In this document: positions 34,495-43,429 of the stretch, in pieces
Layout of the letters: every line of letters begins with the position of its first letter
Position numbering within the stretch: position 1 is the stretch's first letter
Assembly: GCF_001310815.1 (NCBI RefSeq)
Contig: NZ_BAZK01000002.1
Span: 325,343-389,342 of the forward strand
Origin: Pseudovibrio denitrificans JCM 12308
Lineage (GTDB): Bacteria; Pseudomonadota; Alphaproteobacteria; Rhizobiales; Stappiaceae
DNA length: 64,000 nucleotides
Reading direction: 5' to 3'
The notes under the pieces: generated by a model
The model's database searches: none
What the model saw: only the letters and a program-made list of their open reading frames with translations
Told to the model about the DNA's origin: nothing
Position numbers and translations under genes: made by a program

Positions 34495-35058
34495 TCACAG
34501 AAATCTGGCAGAGGTATGCTCGCCGTTGATTACATCAATGAGTTGCTCGTTAAAGATACTTGGGGGATTCGTACATCGTTTAAATGTGCAATCTTGAAAG
34601 ACAGCCAAGCTTACATCTGTATTTGTGAAGTCAATTCCATCAAAAATGCAGTTTTGAAAAATAGTAAGTTTAATATTTGTGGCTGCAAAGAAGGTAGATT
34701 TGAAAGTACAGCAATAAAATATAGATCTACTAAGATCGGCTCCATCAAAAATAACATTTATAACTTTGTTGAAACGAACTCTTATGTTGCTGAGCTTGCA
34801 ATGCTCAAAATCAACGTAGCGATTTTCTTCATAAAACCGCATCCTCTTAGGAGTTCTTATCTGGAAGAACACTTCAGCAGCTTCGATCAGAACCTGAGAT
34901 GCTCTTGCCCATAGTATGCGCCAATTTTTATAGTCCCTTTGAAGCTTGTTTTGCCCTCTGGATGTATCTCTCCGACAGGTGGAGTTTTTTCTCCATCTTG
35001 GAGAAGCCAGTAGTCTCGAGAGCGTTCGCGTATAAACGTTGTCAAAAGCTTTTGGCAA
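34495..35058 (-). CDS. Pentapeptide-repeat half of membrane protein (frameshifted)
   Basis: Genuine from about VLIEAAEVFFQI (near 34890) to the end; the earlier residues are out of frame. Pentapeptide-like repeats (DFEHCKLSNIRV, NVIFDGADLSRS, CTFKSTFFAATN, CIFDGIDFTNTDVSLAVFQDC) form a right-handed quadrilateral helix. It continues the upstream membrane half if one G is restored near 34893. Transcribed against the phage early genes and AT-richer than they are. Confidence 0.72.
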   Translation of the reverse strand: MPKAFDNVYTRTLSRLLASPRWRKNSTCRRDTSRGQNKLQRDYKNWRILWARASQVLIEAAEVFFQIRTPKRMRFYEENRYVDFEHCKLSNIRVRFNKVINVIFDGADLSRSIFYCCTFKSTFFAATNIKLTIFQNCIFDGIDFTNTDVSLAVFQDCTFKRCTNPPSIFNEQLIDVINGEHTSARFL

Positions 35059-35543
35059 TGAAGGTAGTAGTACTCTTCATCTACCTCTGCGAGTTCAGAG
35101 ATAGTGCGAATGCCGCCTATTCGAGCAGGTATTTCCTCCTCGCTGATCATGCTTGCTGCATTCTTGAATCGATCAGCGTGAAGTGTTTTTTGCGATACAG
35201 ACGATTGGATGTGCGCAGATGTGCTTCTCCAAAGAAGCAAGATAAGTCCCAAAAAAGCAGATGCGACCAACGTAAGATTTCTGAGGCTCTCTGCCTTACT
35301 ATCAACTACCCAGTAGTCCCACGGAAAATCAAAGTTTGCGTAGATCCAGTCGTAAACGGGAACAACAGCAGCTGTAACTACAAGCAGAGCAAGTCCGATT
35401 GTGCGGCGTCGCAAACCGCGACGGTCTGTGGACTTTATCGGCTCCTGCAAACGAGCGCCGAAAATATTAATTCGCGTGAGAATACTCAAAATGCACCTCT
35501 TAGCACTGTTGCTGGGTTTATCTGCACGTCTTTGCAATTTCAA
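34887..35543 (-). CDS. Membrane half of pentapeptide-repeat protein (frameshifted)
   Basis: 218 residues. Two membrane helices (IGLALLVVTAAVVPVYDWIY and LTLVASAFLGLILLLW), then a cytoplasmic domain with ADRFKNAASMISEEEIPARIGGIRTISELAEVDEEYY. This pattern is common in bacterial pentapeptide-repeat membrane proteins. The frame breaks just where the pentapeptide domain should begin. The intact gene would span 34495-35543 (~348 residues). The TTG start is uncertain. Opposite orientation within the replication module marks it as lysogenic cargo. Confidence 0.72.
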   Translation of the reverse strand: MKLQRRADKPSNSAKRCILSILTRINIFGARLQEPIKSTDRRGLRRRTIGLALLVVTAAVVPVYDWIYANFDFPWDYWVVDSKAESLRNLTLVASAFLGLILLLWRSTSAHIQSSVSQKTLHADRFKNAASMISEEEIPARIGGIRTISELAEVDEEYYYLHCQKLLTTFIRERSRDYWLLQDGEKTPPVGEIHPEGKTSFKGTIKIGAYYGQEHLRF

Positions 35544-35583
35544 GTTTTAGTTGTTTCGTGTTGCTGCTTTTGGGGGTTGCTGC

Positions 35584-36660
35584 ATGAGTAGCCGGATCAA
35601 AGAGATCAAGCAGGCGCTCATGCCTTCAGAGCTCGCTCTTTTAGAGTTGGTTCGGGAGCTTGTGCCTGAAGGGCGGAGGAACGGAAAAATCTGGTCTGCG
35701 AAAAGTCCTGTGCGCCAGGACAAAAACGCGGGCTCTTTCGTTGTTTGGCTGACTGGTCCGGCGCGTGGTTCTTTCAAGGATTATGCTGACGGAACGGTCA
35801 AAGGTGATCTCATTGATCTGGTTTGCTTAAGCAAGCGGCTTTCCAGAACTGAGGCTTTAGCCTGGGCGGAGGATCGGCTTGGCTGGCGGCATATGAGCCC
35901 TGAAGAAAAGGAAAAACTGCGCCGCCAGGTGAAGAAGAAAGCCAAACAGCAGAATGCGCAAGAAGAAAAGAGGCGCAAGGATCGGATACGCCGCGCCTTG
36001 CGCTGGTGGCATAGTGGCCTAGCTGTTGAGGGAACGCTGATTGAACGTTACCTGGAGAGCCGCGCCATTCCACTCAGCCGCCTGCAGGGGCGTTTAAACT
36101 TCTGTCGGTTCCTGCCTGCTCAGGAATACTGGATGGATGCCGTTTATGAGAACGGCATAAAGGTGCAGCGCGGGCCAGAATATCCGGCCATGATGAGCCG
36201 CATGAGTGCGCCTGATGGTTCGCTCCAGGCGCTGCATTTTACGTTTTTGGCAGCTGATGGATCTGGCAAAGCTCCGGTAGAAAAACCGAAACTGATGTGG
36301 CCGGAAACAGCTGGCTCAATGATTTGGATCTCACAAGGGGAATCGAAGAGCGGCGGGCCTGACACATACCGTGGGCCTGTGGTGGTTGGTGAGGGCATTG
36401 AGGACGCTGGCTCCTCTGCCCTTGCCAATCCCGAAATTCGCCACGCTGCAGCCGGCTCGCTTCCCAACCTTCTGCATTTACCCGATTTCCCGTGGCTCAC
36501 GGGATACATCCTCCTGAAAGACAACGACTGGGGCAAGCCTCAAGCTCAGGAGCAGTTTAACCGTGCCGTAGAGCGACTGGCGGCAACGGGTAAGCCCGTG
36601 ATCGAAGTTTCGAGCACCAAGGGCAAGGACTTTAATGATCAGTTGCGTGGAGTTGAATGA
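35584..36660 (+). CDS. Phage DNA primase (TOPRIM type)
   Basis: 358 residues from the ATG at 35584. N-terminal block SAKSPVRQDKNAGSFVVWLTGPARGSFKDYADGTVKGDLIDLV is the template-binding pattern of phage primases. RALRWWHSGLAVEGTLIERYLESRAI is the typical middle. The TOPRIM part shows GPVVVGEGIEDAGSSALANP (catalytic Glu) and YILLKDNDWGKPQAQEQF (DND). It makes primers for phage replication and is followed by a helicase. Confidence 0.85.
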   Translation: MSSRIKEIKQALMPSELALLELVRELVPEGRRNGKIWSAKSPVRQDKNAGSFVVWLTGPARGSFKDYADGTVKGDLIDLVCLSKRLSRTEALAWAEDRLGWRHMSPEEKEKLRRQVKKKAKQQNAQEEKRRKDRIRRALRWWHSGLAVEGTLIERYLESRAIPLSRLQGRLNFCRFLPAQEYWMDAVYENGIKVQRGPEYPAMMSRMSAPDGSLQALHFTFLAADGSGKAPVEKPKLMWPETAGSMIWISQGESKSGGPDTYRGPVVVGEGIEDAGSSALANPEIRHAAAGSLPNLLHLPDFPWLTGYILLKDNDWGKPQAQEQFNRAVERLAATGKPVIEVSSTKGKDFNDQLRGVE

Positions 36661-36675
36661 TGCTTGGGGTGAGAG

Positions 36676-37643
36676 ATGGAAAAACCTAAATACATTGAAG
36701 ACTGCAAAGATTATGCAGAAGCTCAACAGTTTCAGCTTGAGCATTGGTTGAGCGGTAGCTCCTTACATAATCCATACGCTCCGGATGGATCATATGGCTC
36801 AATCCTAATGATGGTGAGTGCTGCCCTGATTTTTCTTGCTGCAATCCTGGCCAGATCTGGCCTGAGGAGTATCGCCGGGAGTTTGTTGAGGCTAACGATC
36901 AGAAGCGGCAAGCGATGCTTGCTGCAGGCCTCTTTGGTTTGCTCAAGGGTGAAGGCTTTGAGGTTACGAGCTCGGAGGCTCAGGTTCCTCCACCTGAGGA
37001 GGGGCTGGCTCCGGCTGGTGTCGCTCTTGAAACTGTTGAAGTGCTCAGCTTTTGCGCTCGTGTTGGCCAGACCGTTGCAAGTGAAATTGCGATGATTTTT
37101 GGCCCTAGTGGCCTGGACGGTTTTGATCCAGTCCTTTGGGCGAGCGCTGGTGAGATTGTTCCATTTGACCAGGACGACACCGGCGAAGCTGCTGTGATCG
37201 CGTTGACCTCTTACGTTTTAGAAAGAGACGATCGGGGATCTCCAGCCTCTGGTGAAACACTGTTCCGGAAAGCTGGAGAGCTGCGCATTCACAAGCTGGA
37301 TTGCGGCAAATGGAATGAACAGCCAGCCTGGTTGAAGTTCGCTTACAACCGGTTTGCTCGTGCGATCTCTGAGATTGGCTCCGAGCTCAAGGCTATCAAG
37401 AAGCTTCAAGCTGCAAAAGCCATTCCTAGTGATCCGATTGCGCTTCCCATCTCTGAGAGCATCTTTGAGCAGGAAGATGATATCGGCGCACGAGATCCGG
37501 AGCTGGTTGTTGCACTGACTGCAGCTCAGAAGGTGCGCGAGCTACCTGCAGAGCCCGAGAAGATCGAAACATCCAACGAAGATGAAACGAGCCACGCTAA
37601 CGAGGTGATGAGTGTTGGCGAGCGGCCAGTGGCGCTGAGCTAA
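36676..37643 (+). CDS. Hypothetical replication-module protein (joined across a frameshift)
   Basis: About 322 residues after joining. The first ~42 residues (to DGSYGS) are in the ATG frame at 36676; restoring one A near 36799 gives SNPNDGECCPDFSCCNP and leads into the frame that runs to 37643. The Cys cluster (CCPDFSCC) could bind a metal. The rest is helical and acidic, no known domain. It lies between primase and helicase, so a replication role is likely. Without joining, an internal ATG at 36915 gives 242 residues. Confidence 0.65.
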
Positions 37644-37651
37644 GGGGCAAC

Positions 37652-38728
37652 ATGACTGTACAAGGGGAGCAGCAGATCCGCGCACTTGTTGGATCTGCTG
37701 CAAGGAAAATTGCAACACAACTGGATCAACCTCAAGAGGTGATTGATCCGCTGCCAGGTGAGCCTCGGGGAGATGTGAAGCCTGGTGAATGGGTGCCGGA
37801 TGCAAATGGTTTGCCTCCGGATTGTCCTGTGCAGGTTCTCGGAATGGATGGGGATGTGCTGTTCCTGATCGATGCGATCGGGCAGCTGGCTGCAGCAACG
37901 CCGAGCCAATTTGGTCAAAGCTTTATTCAGCGATTGTTTGGCGATCGCCAGAACTATCTTTATTGGGCCTGGCCTCGGTTTGACAAACACGCTGCAGTCG
38001 ATAACTGGCGAGCTGAGAAGGTTCGTGAATGCTTGTATTCAGCTGGTGCTAAAAAGGGCGTTTGGAATAGCGTTGAGAAGGTGAGAGGCCTTGGAGCCTG
38101 GACAGATAAGGAAGGCGGCTTGATCCTTCATCTGGGCGATGTGCTGTTGATGGATGGCAAGTTACGCCGGACTGGTGAGATCAAAGGCCATTTCTATCCA
38201 CGCCGGCCAGCGTCTCCGCGTCCTCATGATGGGGACGTGGAAGGGATACATAATCCCGCACCCATGCTTTACCAGATCCTCCAGACCTGGAACTGGCAGA
38301 GGCCAAGCATCGATCCTTACCTATTCTTGGGCTGGATTGGGGCCGGCTTCTTGGGTGGAGCTCTGCCCTGGCGTCCTTCCATGTTCCTAATCGGTGATAA
38401 GGCAGTTGGTAAATCAACGCTGCAGGGCATTGTGCAGACTGTTTTCGGCTCTGCGCTGGTGTCTACGCCCGACACAACACCTGCAGGTATTTATCAGCGG
38501 ATCGGTGCTGACGCATTGCCGATCGCGGTGGATGAGCTGGAAGCTGAAGCAGATAACCGGAAAGTCATGGGCGTTGTAAAGCTTGCTCGTCTGGCTGCTT
38601 CCGGTGGTTTGATGCTGCGTGGTGGATCTGATCACGCTGGCGTTGCGTTCCAGGCTCGATCTACGTTCCTGTTCTCTGCTATCAACCTCCACCTCTCCCG
38701 CCTCAGGATCTCTCGCGCTTGGCGGTGA
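37652..38728 (+). CDS. D5/SF3-like phage helicase, N-terminal half (frameshifted)
   Basis: About 345 genuine residues. GWIGAGFLGGALPWRPSMFLIGDKAVGKSTLQG contains Walker A (GDKAVGKST), then ADALPIAVDELEAE as Walker B, and RSTFLFSAIN as sensor region. The frame then fails near 38686; restoring one C gives NPPPLPPQDLSRLAVISIGKL, which continues in the next frame. The intact product (37652-39465) would be ~604 residues, a VirE/D5-type helicase partner of the primase. Confidence 0.82.
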   Translation: MTVQGEQQIRALVGSAARKIATQLDQPQEVIDPLPGEPRGDVKPGEWVPDANGLPPDCPVQVLGMDGDVLFLIDAIGQLAAATPSQFGQSFIQRLFGDRQNYLYWAWPRFDKHAAVDNWRAEKVRECLYSAGAKKGVWNSVEKVRGLGAWTDKEGGLILHLGDVLLMDGKLRRTGEIKGHFYPRRPASPRPHDGDVEGIHNPAPMLYQILQTWNWQRPSIDPYLFLGWIGAGFLGGALPWRPSMFLIGDKAVGKSTLQGIVQTVFGSALVSTPDTTPAGIYQRIGADALPIAVDELEAEADNRKVMGVVKLARLAASGGLMLRGGSDHAGVAFQARSTFLFSAINLHLSRLRISRAWR

Positions 38729-39465
38729 TCTCCATTGGCAAGCTAGATCCTCAGAAGGTTTCCCAGGCTCCTACGATCCTCGACCCTGAGAAGATAGGGC
38801 CAAAGCTATTGCGGCGGCTGGTGAATGGTTGGCCGCAGTTTTCTAAGCTCTATGAAGAGTATCGAACTGCATTGAGGGAAGGCGGCCACGATAGCCGAGG
38901 CCAGGACACTTACGGCACATTCTTGACCTGTGCGCACTTGATGCTCGGGGATGATTGGCTGGAAGAGAATGACTATCCCATGGAGAACCTGAGTGATTGG
39001 GGGCAAAGGCTCGCCCCGACCCTCCTGCCAGAACATGAGAACGCAAAAGAAAACTGGCGAGCGTGCCTGGAACATCTGTTGTCTTCGCGTGTTGATGCAT
39101 GGCGCAACGGCCTGCGACACAACATAGGCGGGCTTCTGGAAGATCTGCAGAGTGGTGTCCTTGGCTTTGATATTGCTCGTACTCAGTTGGCTCAGGTGGA
39201 TCTCGGGATCATTCAGAAAGATAAGATCCTTCCTGGTTACTGCCTGGCCATACCAAACTCAGGACCAGCTTTGTCTCAGCTGTTTAAAGACACAGCCTGG
39301 GGAGGGCAGGGTGGCCTAGGCGTGTGGCAGAGCGCCCTAAGACAAGGCCCTGGCTCCATTGTCTGCCATGACAAGAATTTCAACAAGGTGAAGATTGGCG
39401 GATTTTCTAAGCGCTGCACGCTGATCGTGCTCGATGAGTTCCAGAGACTAACTGAGGAGAGCTGA
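38719..39465 (+). CDS. Phage helicase, C-terminal half (frameshifted)
   Basis: Continues the preceding ATPase after the break at 38686. It contains the helical C-terminal region (LRRLVNGWPQFSKLYEEYRTAL) and a short wHTH-like end (KIGGFSKRCTLIVLDEF). No separate ribosome site. Best regarded as part of one gene with 37652. Confidence 0.78.
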   Translation: MAVISIGKLDPQKVSQAPTILDPEKIGPKLLRRLVNGWPQFSKLYEEYRTALREGGHDSRGQDTYGTFLTCAHLMLGDDWLEENDYPMENLSDWGQRLAPTLLPEHENAKENWRACLEHLLSSRVDAWRNGLRHNIGGLLEDLQSGVLGFDIARTQLAQVDLGIIQKDKILPGYCLAIPNSGPALSQLFKDTAWGGQGGLGVWQSALRQGPGSIVCHDKNFNKVKIGGFSKRCTLIVLDEFQRLTEES

Positions 39466-39794
39466 TGCACCCCGACCCTAGGCGGAGGCATAGATCCGCG
39501 TGTGTTTACCCACACCCGGACCCTACAGGCCTAAACGGCCCGCCGCCGCGCGGCCCAACCGAGAGCTCTGAGTTTTTGGCTACTGCGCGTCTGCGGACAG
39601 TTGACCAATTGAAAAAAGATCTACCGTGGCTCCAGTCGCGGGGTTTCTCGCTCCGAACGGGTTCGGGGGACACCTCGGGGACACCTCAGGGACACCAAGT
39701 GTCTCCGATAATGGCAAGTAAAGTCAGTGAGTTAGACAGCGGGGACACTAGGGACACCAGATTAGAGCTCTTACACACGCGCCCACACATATAA
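39465..39794 (+). CDS. Hypothetical protein overlapping the iteron array
   Basis: 109 residues; the ATG overlaps the helicase stop. The first half is Pro/Arg-rich, with one helix (LRTVDQLKKDLPWLQSRGFSL). The second half is translation of the GGGACAC repeats. It may be real only in part, or the start codon may be fortuitous. Confidence 0.4.
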   Translation: MHPDPRRRHRSACVYPHPDPTGLNGPPPRGPTESSEFLATARLRTVDQLKKDLPWLQSRGFSLRTGSGDTSGTPQGHQVSPIMASKVSELDSGDTRDTRLELLHTRPHI

Positions 39795-39894
39795 ATATAT
39801 TGGTGTCCCTAGTGTCCCTAGTGGAACTATTATCTAACTATATGATTTTGTTTATTTATTTTGGAGACACCAAAAGAGACACTTTCGGGACACC
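39665..39894. repeat. GGGACACY iteron array with inverted repeat, candidate replication origin
   Basis: Direct copies of GGGACACC/T occur at 39667, 39678, 39689 (11-bp steps), 39742, 39751 and 39887, with variants at 39863 and 39875. Inverted copies GGTGTCCC and AGTGTCCC lie at 39802 and 39811. An 18-bp inverted repeat is perfect (39742-39759 with 39801-39818) around an AT-containing loop, followed by an AT-rich run (39838-39862). The position just after primase and helicase fits an origin; just before terminase, a packaging site is the alternative. Confidence 0.7.
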
Positions 39895-39957
39895 GATAAT
39901 CTCGGGCATTTCTGAGGCCAATAAAATATTCGGTTTTATCGAAGGGATACGGGGGAA

Positions 39958-40545
39958 ATGAGCCACACCGACGAGCAATTTGAATTGATCCCGCATGAGG
40001 AGGAGAGCGGCCCAGATGACGTCTTCCCTTCTGCTCGTCGCTCCGGATCTCGTGAAAGCCGGGGGAGAGGCCGCCCGAAAGGCGCGAAGAACAAGAAGAC
40101 GGAGCAGCTGCAGAAGATGTGGAGTGCTAGAGGCTTCAAAGATCCGTTGATGTTTCAGGGAGAGTTCCTCTCAAGCCATCCAGCAGATTTGTGGAAGTGG
40201 TTTGTTGAAGAGCAGGCAAAGGTAGACGGGCTAACGCTTGCTGATGCCATCATCAAAGCACTCAAGGGGAAGCTGGACGGCATACCAACGATCCCAGAGA
40301 TCGTGGCCATGCAGCTGAAGACCGCAGATCATGTCGCTCCGTACCTCCATGGCAAGATGCCAGTTCGTGAAGAGAGCGACGATGACGAGCGATTGCCGGT
40401 GCTCATGATCGATCTGGGTACAGACCAGGTGAACGAGGGCAAGTATCTGGACGCCGACGAGGAGCCAATGAGCATCGGAGCGCAAGAGCAGAGCTCAGAT
40501 GACCAGACCCAACGAAATCAAAGGGTTAGCGGTGATGATGAATAG
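39958..40545 (+). CDS. Probable terminase small subunit
   Basis: 195 residues. Arg/Gly/Lys-rich GRGRPKGAKNKKTEQLQKMW near residue 40 is a typical DNA-binding AT-hook-like start of phage small terminases of this kind, followed by helices and an acidic C-terminus. It immediately precedes the large subunit module. Identification rests on this motif and position. Confidence 0.65.
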   Translation: MSHTDEQFELIPHEEESGPDDVFPSARRSGSRESRGRGRPKGAKNKKTEQLQKMWSARGFKDPLMFQGEFLSSHPADLWKWFVEEQAKVDGLTLADAIIKALKGKLDGIPTIPEIVAMQLKTADHVAPYLHGKMPVREESDDDERLPVLMIDLGTDQVNEGKYLDADEEPMSIGAQEQSSDDQTQRNQRVSGDDE

Positions 40546-40963
40546 AAGTCGTACGGAGCGCAAGTCGCACGGTGTACGTATGTGCATGAAACTAAAAGGA
40601 AATCAGCCATTGATCGCCCTGATAAAAAATCAGGTAGCCAGCTTTCGTGATGCCATCGGGCAGGGTGTTAAAAGAGGCGTCCCGGTGATTTTGAAGGTGC
40701 CTCGGTTCATTTCAAATTTTCGTGGCGCGATGGTGGCTGGCGGGTTCCAATGGCGTCAGGAATGGCGGAATTCTGCGAGGCTTTCCGGAAATCGACTTTG
40801 CGCCCCCATACAGGGGTGCTCGCTCTCACACCGATCCGGATTTGAAAACGAGGCGGGAGCCTTGATCTCGGCTGGTGGGGCGCGGGTGGAACCCTTTGCA
40901 TTTGGGCCGGGGTGTGGGGGCGTGGAGCCTTTTAATCCAGCTCAGGGGGCGTGGGGGATTTAA
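40499..40963 (+). CDS. Doubtful open frame between terminase genes
   Basis: 154 codons overlapping the small terminase end by 47 nt. The first ~60 residues could be protein; the rest (Gly, Arg, Ser, Cys rich) looks like random translation. The 40546-40962 stretch may be mostly noncoding. Confidence 0.22.
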   Translation: MTRPNEIKGLAVMMNRSRTERKSHGVRMCMKLKGNQPLIALIKNQVASFRDAIGQGVKRGVPVILKVPRFISNFRGAMVAGGFQWRQEWRNSARLSGNRLCAPIQGCSLSHRSGFENEAGALISAGGARVEPFAFGPGCGGVEPFNPAQGAWGI

Positions 40964-42522
40964 TGTCGTTTCACTCTCCTGAAGGCTTTTCGACTGCTGA
41001 GTTGATTGCGGAGTATGAGCTTGATGAGGAGTTTGATCCTTATCGATACGTGCCTCCAGGGCCGGTGGCCCGAAACTTCATTCGAAATAGCATTTTGACC
41101 AAGGCGATTATGGGGCCGGTAGGCGGTGGTAAAACTGTTGCCTGTGCAATGGCCCGCGTTGTGGCCGCAACTCTCATGCCACCGTGTAAGGATGGCGTTA
41201 TCCGAGATAAGTGGGTTGTGGTTCGAACTAGTTTTCGTGATGCCGAAAAAACGGTTCTAGCCAGTTGGCAGCAGTGGTTCCCAAAAGATTATCCAGGAAG
41301 CTCCTGGACTGGTGGTAATGATCGGCCTGTTACTCACATTTTGAAGTGGCGGTTGCCTGATGGAACAAGGGTTGAAGCGGAAACGATTTTTTTGGGTCTT
41401 CAAAACTCGACTGTTGCTGAGAAGCTGCGAGGGATGGAGATCTCTGGAGCCTGGCTCAATGAGATGGATACCATTGATGAGCATGGCCTGAAGTACCTGG
41501 AGCAGCGCACGGGGCGATATCCTAAAAAATCAGATCTGAAAGATCCAAATGCGAAGCGTTTTCGGCAAGTGATTGGAGATTTCAATGCTCCGGACGTTGA
41601 TAACTGGACATATGATACCTTTGTTGAAAACCCTAGCCCTAACCGTGTGCTCTATCAGCAGCCTTCTGGGTTGTCGCCCAAGGCTGAAAACCTAAGAAAC
41701 TTGGAGCCGGATTATTATCTCAAGATCGTAGAAAACGAGGAAGAATGGTATATCCGTCGGTTTGTGCGAAATGAGTTCGGTTTTAGTCGTGACGGAAAAC
41801 CTGTTTATTCAGATTACAATGGCAGTTTTCATACGTCTGCTAGGGACTTGAAACCCGATCAGTCATTACCATTGCTGATCGGGTTGGATGCTGGATTGAA
41901 CCCTTCAGCAATTTTGGGGCAACCTCGACCTAATGGCCAGCTGATCATTACAGATGAATTGGTTCCGGGGCAGGGGTATGGCGCAGATCGGCTTTCGGAA
42001 CTTCTGAATGATCTGATTGCCCGTAGATATTACCAGGTGCCAAGTATTCGGATCTGGGCAGATCCAGCGGCTCAGTATGGTGCTGATAAAGAGGGTGGTG
42101 AGCTCTCTTGGATTGAAACAGTAAGTAAGGCTCTTTCAGAGCCAGTTCTAATTCCGGCAAATGGTTCGAACGAACTGGGCTTAAGGTTGGCTGCTGTACG
42201 CGCAGAACTCACAAAACTGATTGATGGGCATGCGCCAAGGCTCTTGATTTCCAGACATTGCAAGAAGCTCAATCGTGGCTTTGCTAGTGGCTACAAGTAC
42301 AAAAAACGGCCAAAAGATGCGGGGCCAGCGTATGACCCTGAGCCATCAAAAAATGAATACTCTCACCCTCATGACGCCCTGCAGTACCTTGTACTCGGGT
42401 ATCGTGGCCGGCCAGCTGTTGTGAGTGATGCTGCAGGATCTCGTCGAGATCGTGGTGATCAGCAAAATGATCGGCGTGGACCGCCGCCTAAGAAGGGGAG
42501 TTTTGATCCTCACAACACATAG
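40963..42522 (+). CDS. Terminase large subunit
   Basis: 519 residues from the ATG at 40963, which has GGGGG upstream. Walker A GPVGGGKTVA (~46-55), Walker B region SGAWLNEMDTID, and a C-terminal RNase H-like nuclease with GLDAGLNPSA, IWADPAAQ and the late Asp in HPHDALQYL. It cuts and pumps phage DNA into the prohead. Length and motifs are complete. Confidence 0.92.
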   Translation: MSFHSPEGFSTAELIAEYELDEEFDPYRYVPPGPVARNFIRNSILTKAIMGPVGGGKTVACAMARVVAATLMPPCKDGVIRDKWVVVRTSFRDAEKTVLASWQQWFPKDYPGSSWTGGNDRPVTHILKWRLPDGTRVEAETIFLGLQNSTVAEKLRGMEISGAWLNEMDTIDEHGLKYLEQRTGRYPKKSDLKDPNAKRFRQVIGDFNAPDVDNWTYDTFVENPSPNRVLYQQPSGLSPKAENLRNLEPDYYLKIVENEEEWYIRRFVRNEFGFSRDGKPVYSDYNGSFHTSARDLKPDQSLPLLIGLDAGLNPSAILGQPRPNGQLIITDELVPGQGYGADRLSELLNDLIARRYYQVPSIRIWADPAAQYGADKEGGELSWIETVSKALSEPVLIPANGSNELGLRLAAVRAELTKLIDGHAPRLLISRHCKKLNRGFASGYKYKKRPKDAGPAYDPEPSKNEYSHPHDALQYLVLGYRGRPAVVSDAAGSRRDRGDQQNDRRGPPPKKGSFDPHNT

Positions 42523-42559
42523 TGTTGTTCTCTTTTTGTTCTTATGCTATTGGGTGGGC

Positions 42560-42769
42560 ATGTCCTACCGAAGCAATATGCGATCAATTGATGAGCTGCC
42601 GTTTGTTGTCGAGGAGTGGGTTGGAGGTCAGTGTCATGAGATTTTGTCCATGAATTACAACTCGATCCTGGCTCGTGCGGCATATGAAGCGGCGATAAAT
42701 GTTCGGCCCAGATCTCAGATCATTATGAGGCAAAAAGCGAGAGTTTTAGCGCGTCATAATCCAGATTAA
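42560..42769 (+). CDS. Short GNAT-like N-terminal fragment
   Basis: About 69 residues from the ATG at 42560. MRSIDELPFVVEEWVGGQCHEI and later RPRSQIIMRQKARVLARHNPD resemble the start of small phage GNAT-like proteins that are usually twice as long. It ends where a hairpin (42795) begins. It may be a truncated gene; no joining frame was found downstream. Confidence 0.45.
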   Translation: MSYRSNMRSIDELPFVVEEWVGGQCHEILSMNYNSILARAAYEAAINVRPRSQIIMRQKARVLARHNPD

Positions 42770-42815
42770 CAGCCGAGCTCGTTTGACAGTGTTTAAGCCA
42801 TGGCACTCTCGTGTC

Positions 42816-43262
42816 ATGGCTTTTACTTTATCTACTCCCGCGAACTTGATGGATGTTGCTCAGTGCATGGGCAAGTGCCCCCACCTAGCCTGGAAGGTTG
42901 CCAAGCTGCAGCTGAAGCAGGGCCGATCCTGGGCGCTTCATGATGATACTGGAGAGCTCGTCTCTGTTGCCGGCCTGTTTCCGTGGCCCAATGGTGACTT
43001 AGAGGCCTGGTGGATGGTGACGCCCAAAGCTGAAAACAGCATGCTCCAGATTGTCCGCGCCATACGGTTGACCCTTGAGGCTTCCGAGTACGGTGAGATC
43101 TACACATTGGTTCAATCCAAAGCCGGCGGGCGCGTGGCTCGCCTGGCTGGATTTGAGCTTGTTGGGACCACTGAGAACTTGGAGATCTGGCAATATGGGC
43201 GGTCTGGTAGGCGGAGGCGGGGACAAGAAGGCGCGGAGGCTGGCGCAACGACAAGCGGATGA
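42816..43262 (+). CDS. GNAT-like phage protein (T7 gp13-like position)
   Basis: 148 residues from the ATG at 42816. The core WALHDDTGELVSVAGLFPWPNGDLEAWWMVTPKAENSMLQIVRAIRLTLEASEYGEIYTLVQSKAGGRVARLAGFELVGTT follows the beta-alpha order of the GNAT fold. Such proteins occur between terminase and portal in podoviruses, and enzymatic activity is not established. The start codon lies inside a hairpin. A TTG at 42783 is an alternative start. Confidence 0.65.
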   Translation: MAFTLSTPANLMDVAQCMGKCPHLAWKVAKLQLKQGRSWALHDDTGELVSVAGLFPWPNGDLEAWWMVTPKAENSMLQIVRAIRLTLEASEYGEIYTLVQSKAGGRVARLAGFELVGTTENLEIWQYGRSGRRRRGQEGAEAGATTSG

Positions 43263-43413
43263 AGCTCAGCGCCGGCAGTTGGCTGCATTGGCAAGCCAGC
43301 AGGCAGAAGTTGATCAGTCCAAGGCCTCGCCAGGTGGCGGGGGCACTCGCAAGCGCGGGCGCAGACTTCTCACCTTTATTGGTTCGTCTTCTGGCCAGTC
43401 TTCTCTCGGCTAA
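43195..43413 (+). CDS. Small structural-module protein
   Basis: 72 residues from the ATG at 43195, overlapping the GNAT-like gene. Gly-rich start (MGGLVGGGGDKK), a basic/Gln-rich helix (ARRLAQRQADEAQRRQLAALASQQAEV), and a Gly/Ser/Arg-rich end. Similar small proteins precede the portal in T7/BPP-1-like phages. Function unknown. Confidence 0.6.
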   Translation: MGGLVGGGGDKKARRLAQRQADEAQRRQLAALASQQAEVDQSKASPGGGGTRKRGRRLLTFIGSSSGQSSLG

Positions 43414-43429
43414 TCTCAGGTGATGGAGG

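Noticed and set aside
34471..34914. Plus-strand frame following the HTH/DnaA-like gene
   Set aside because: It is antisense to the pentapeptide-repeat domain; its Cys/Lys/Asn-rich translation mirrors those repeats.
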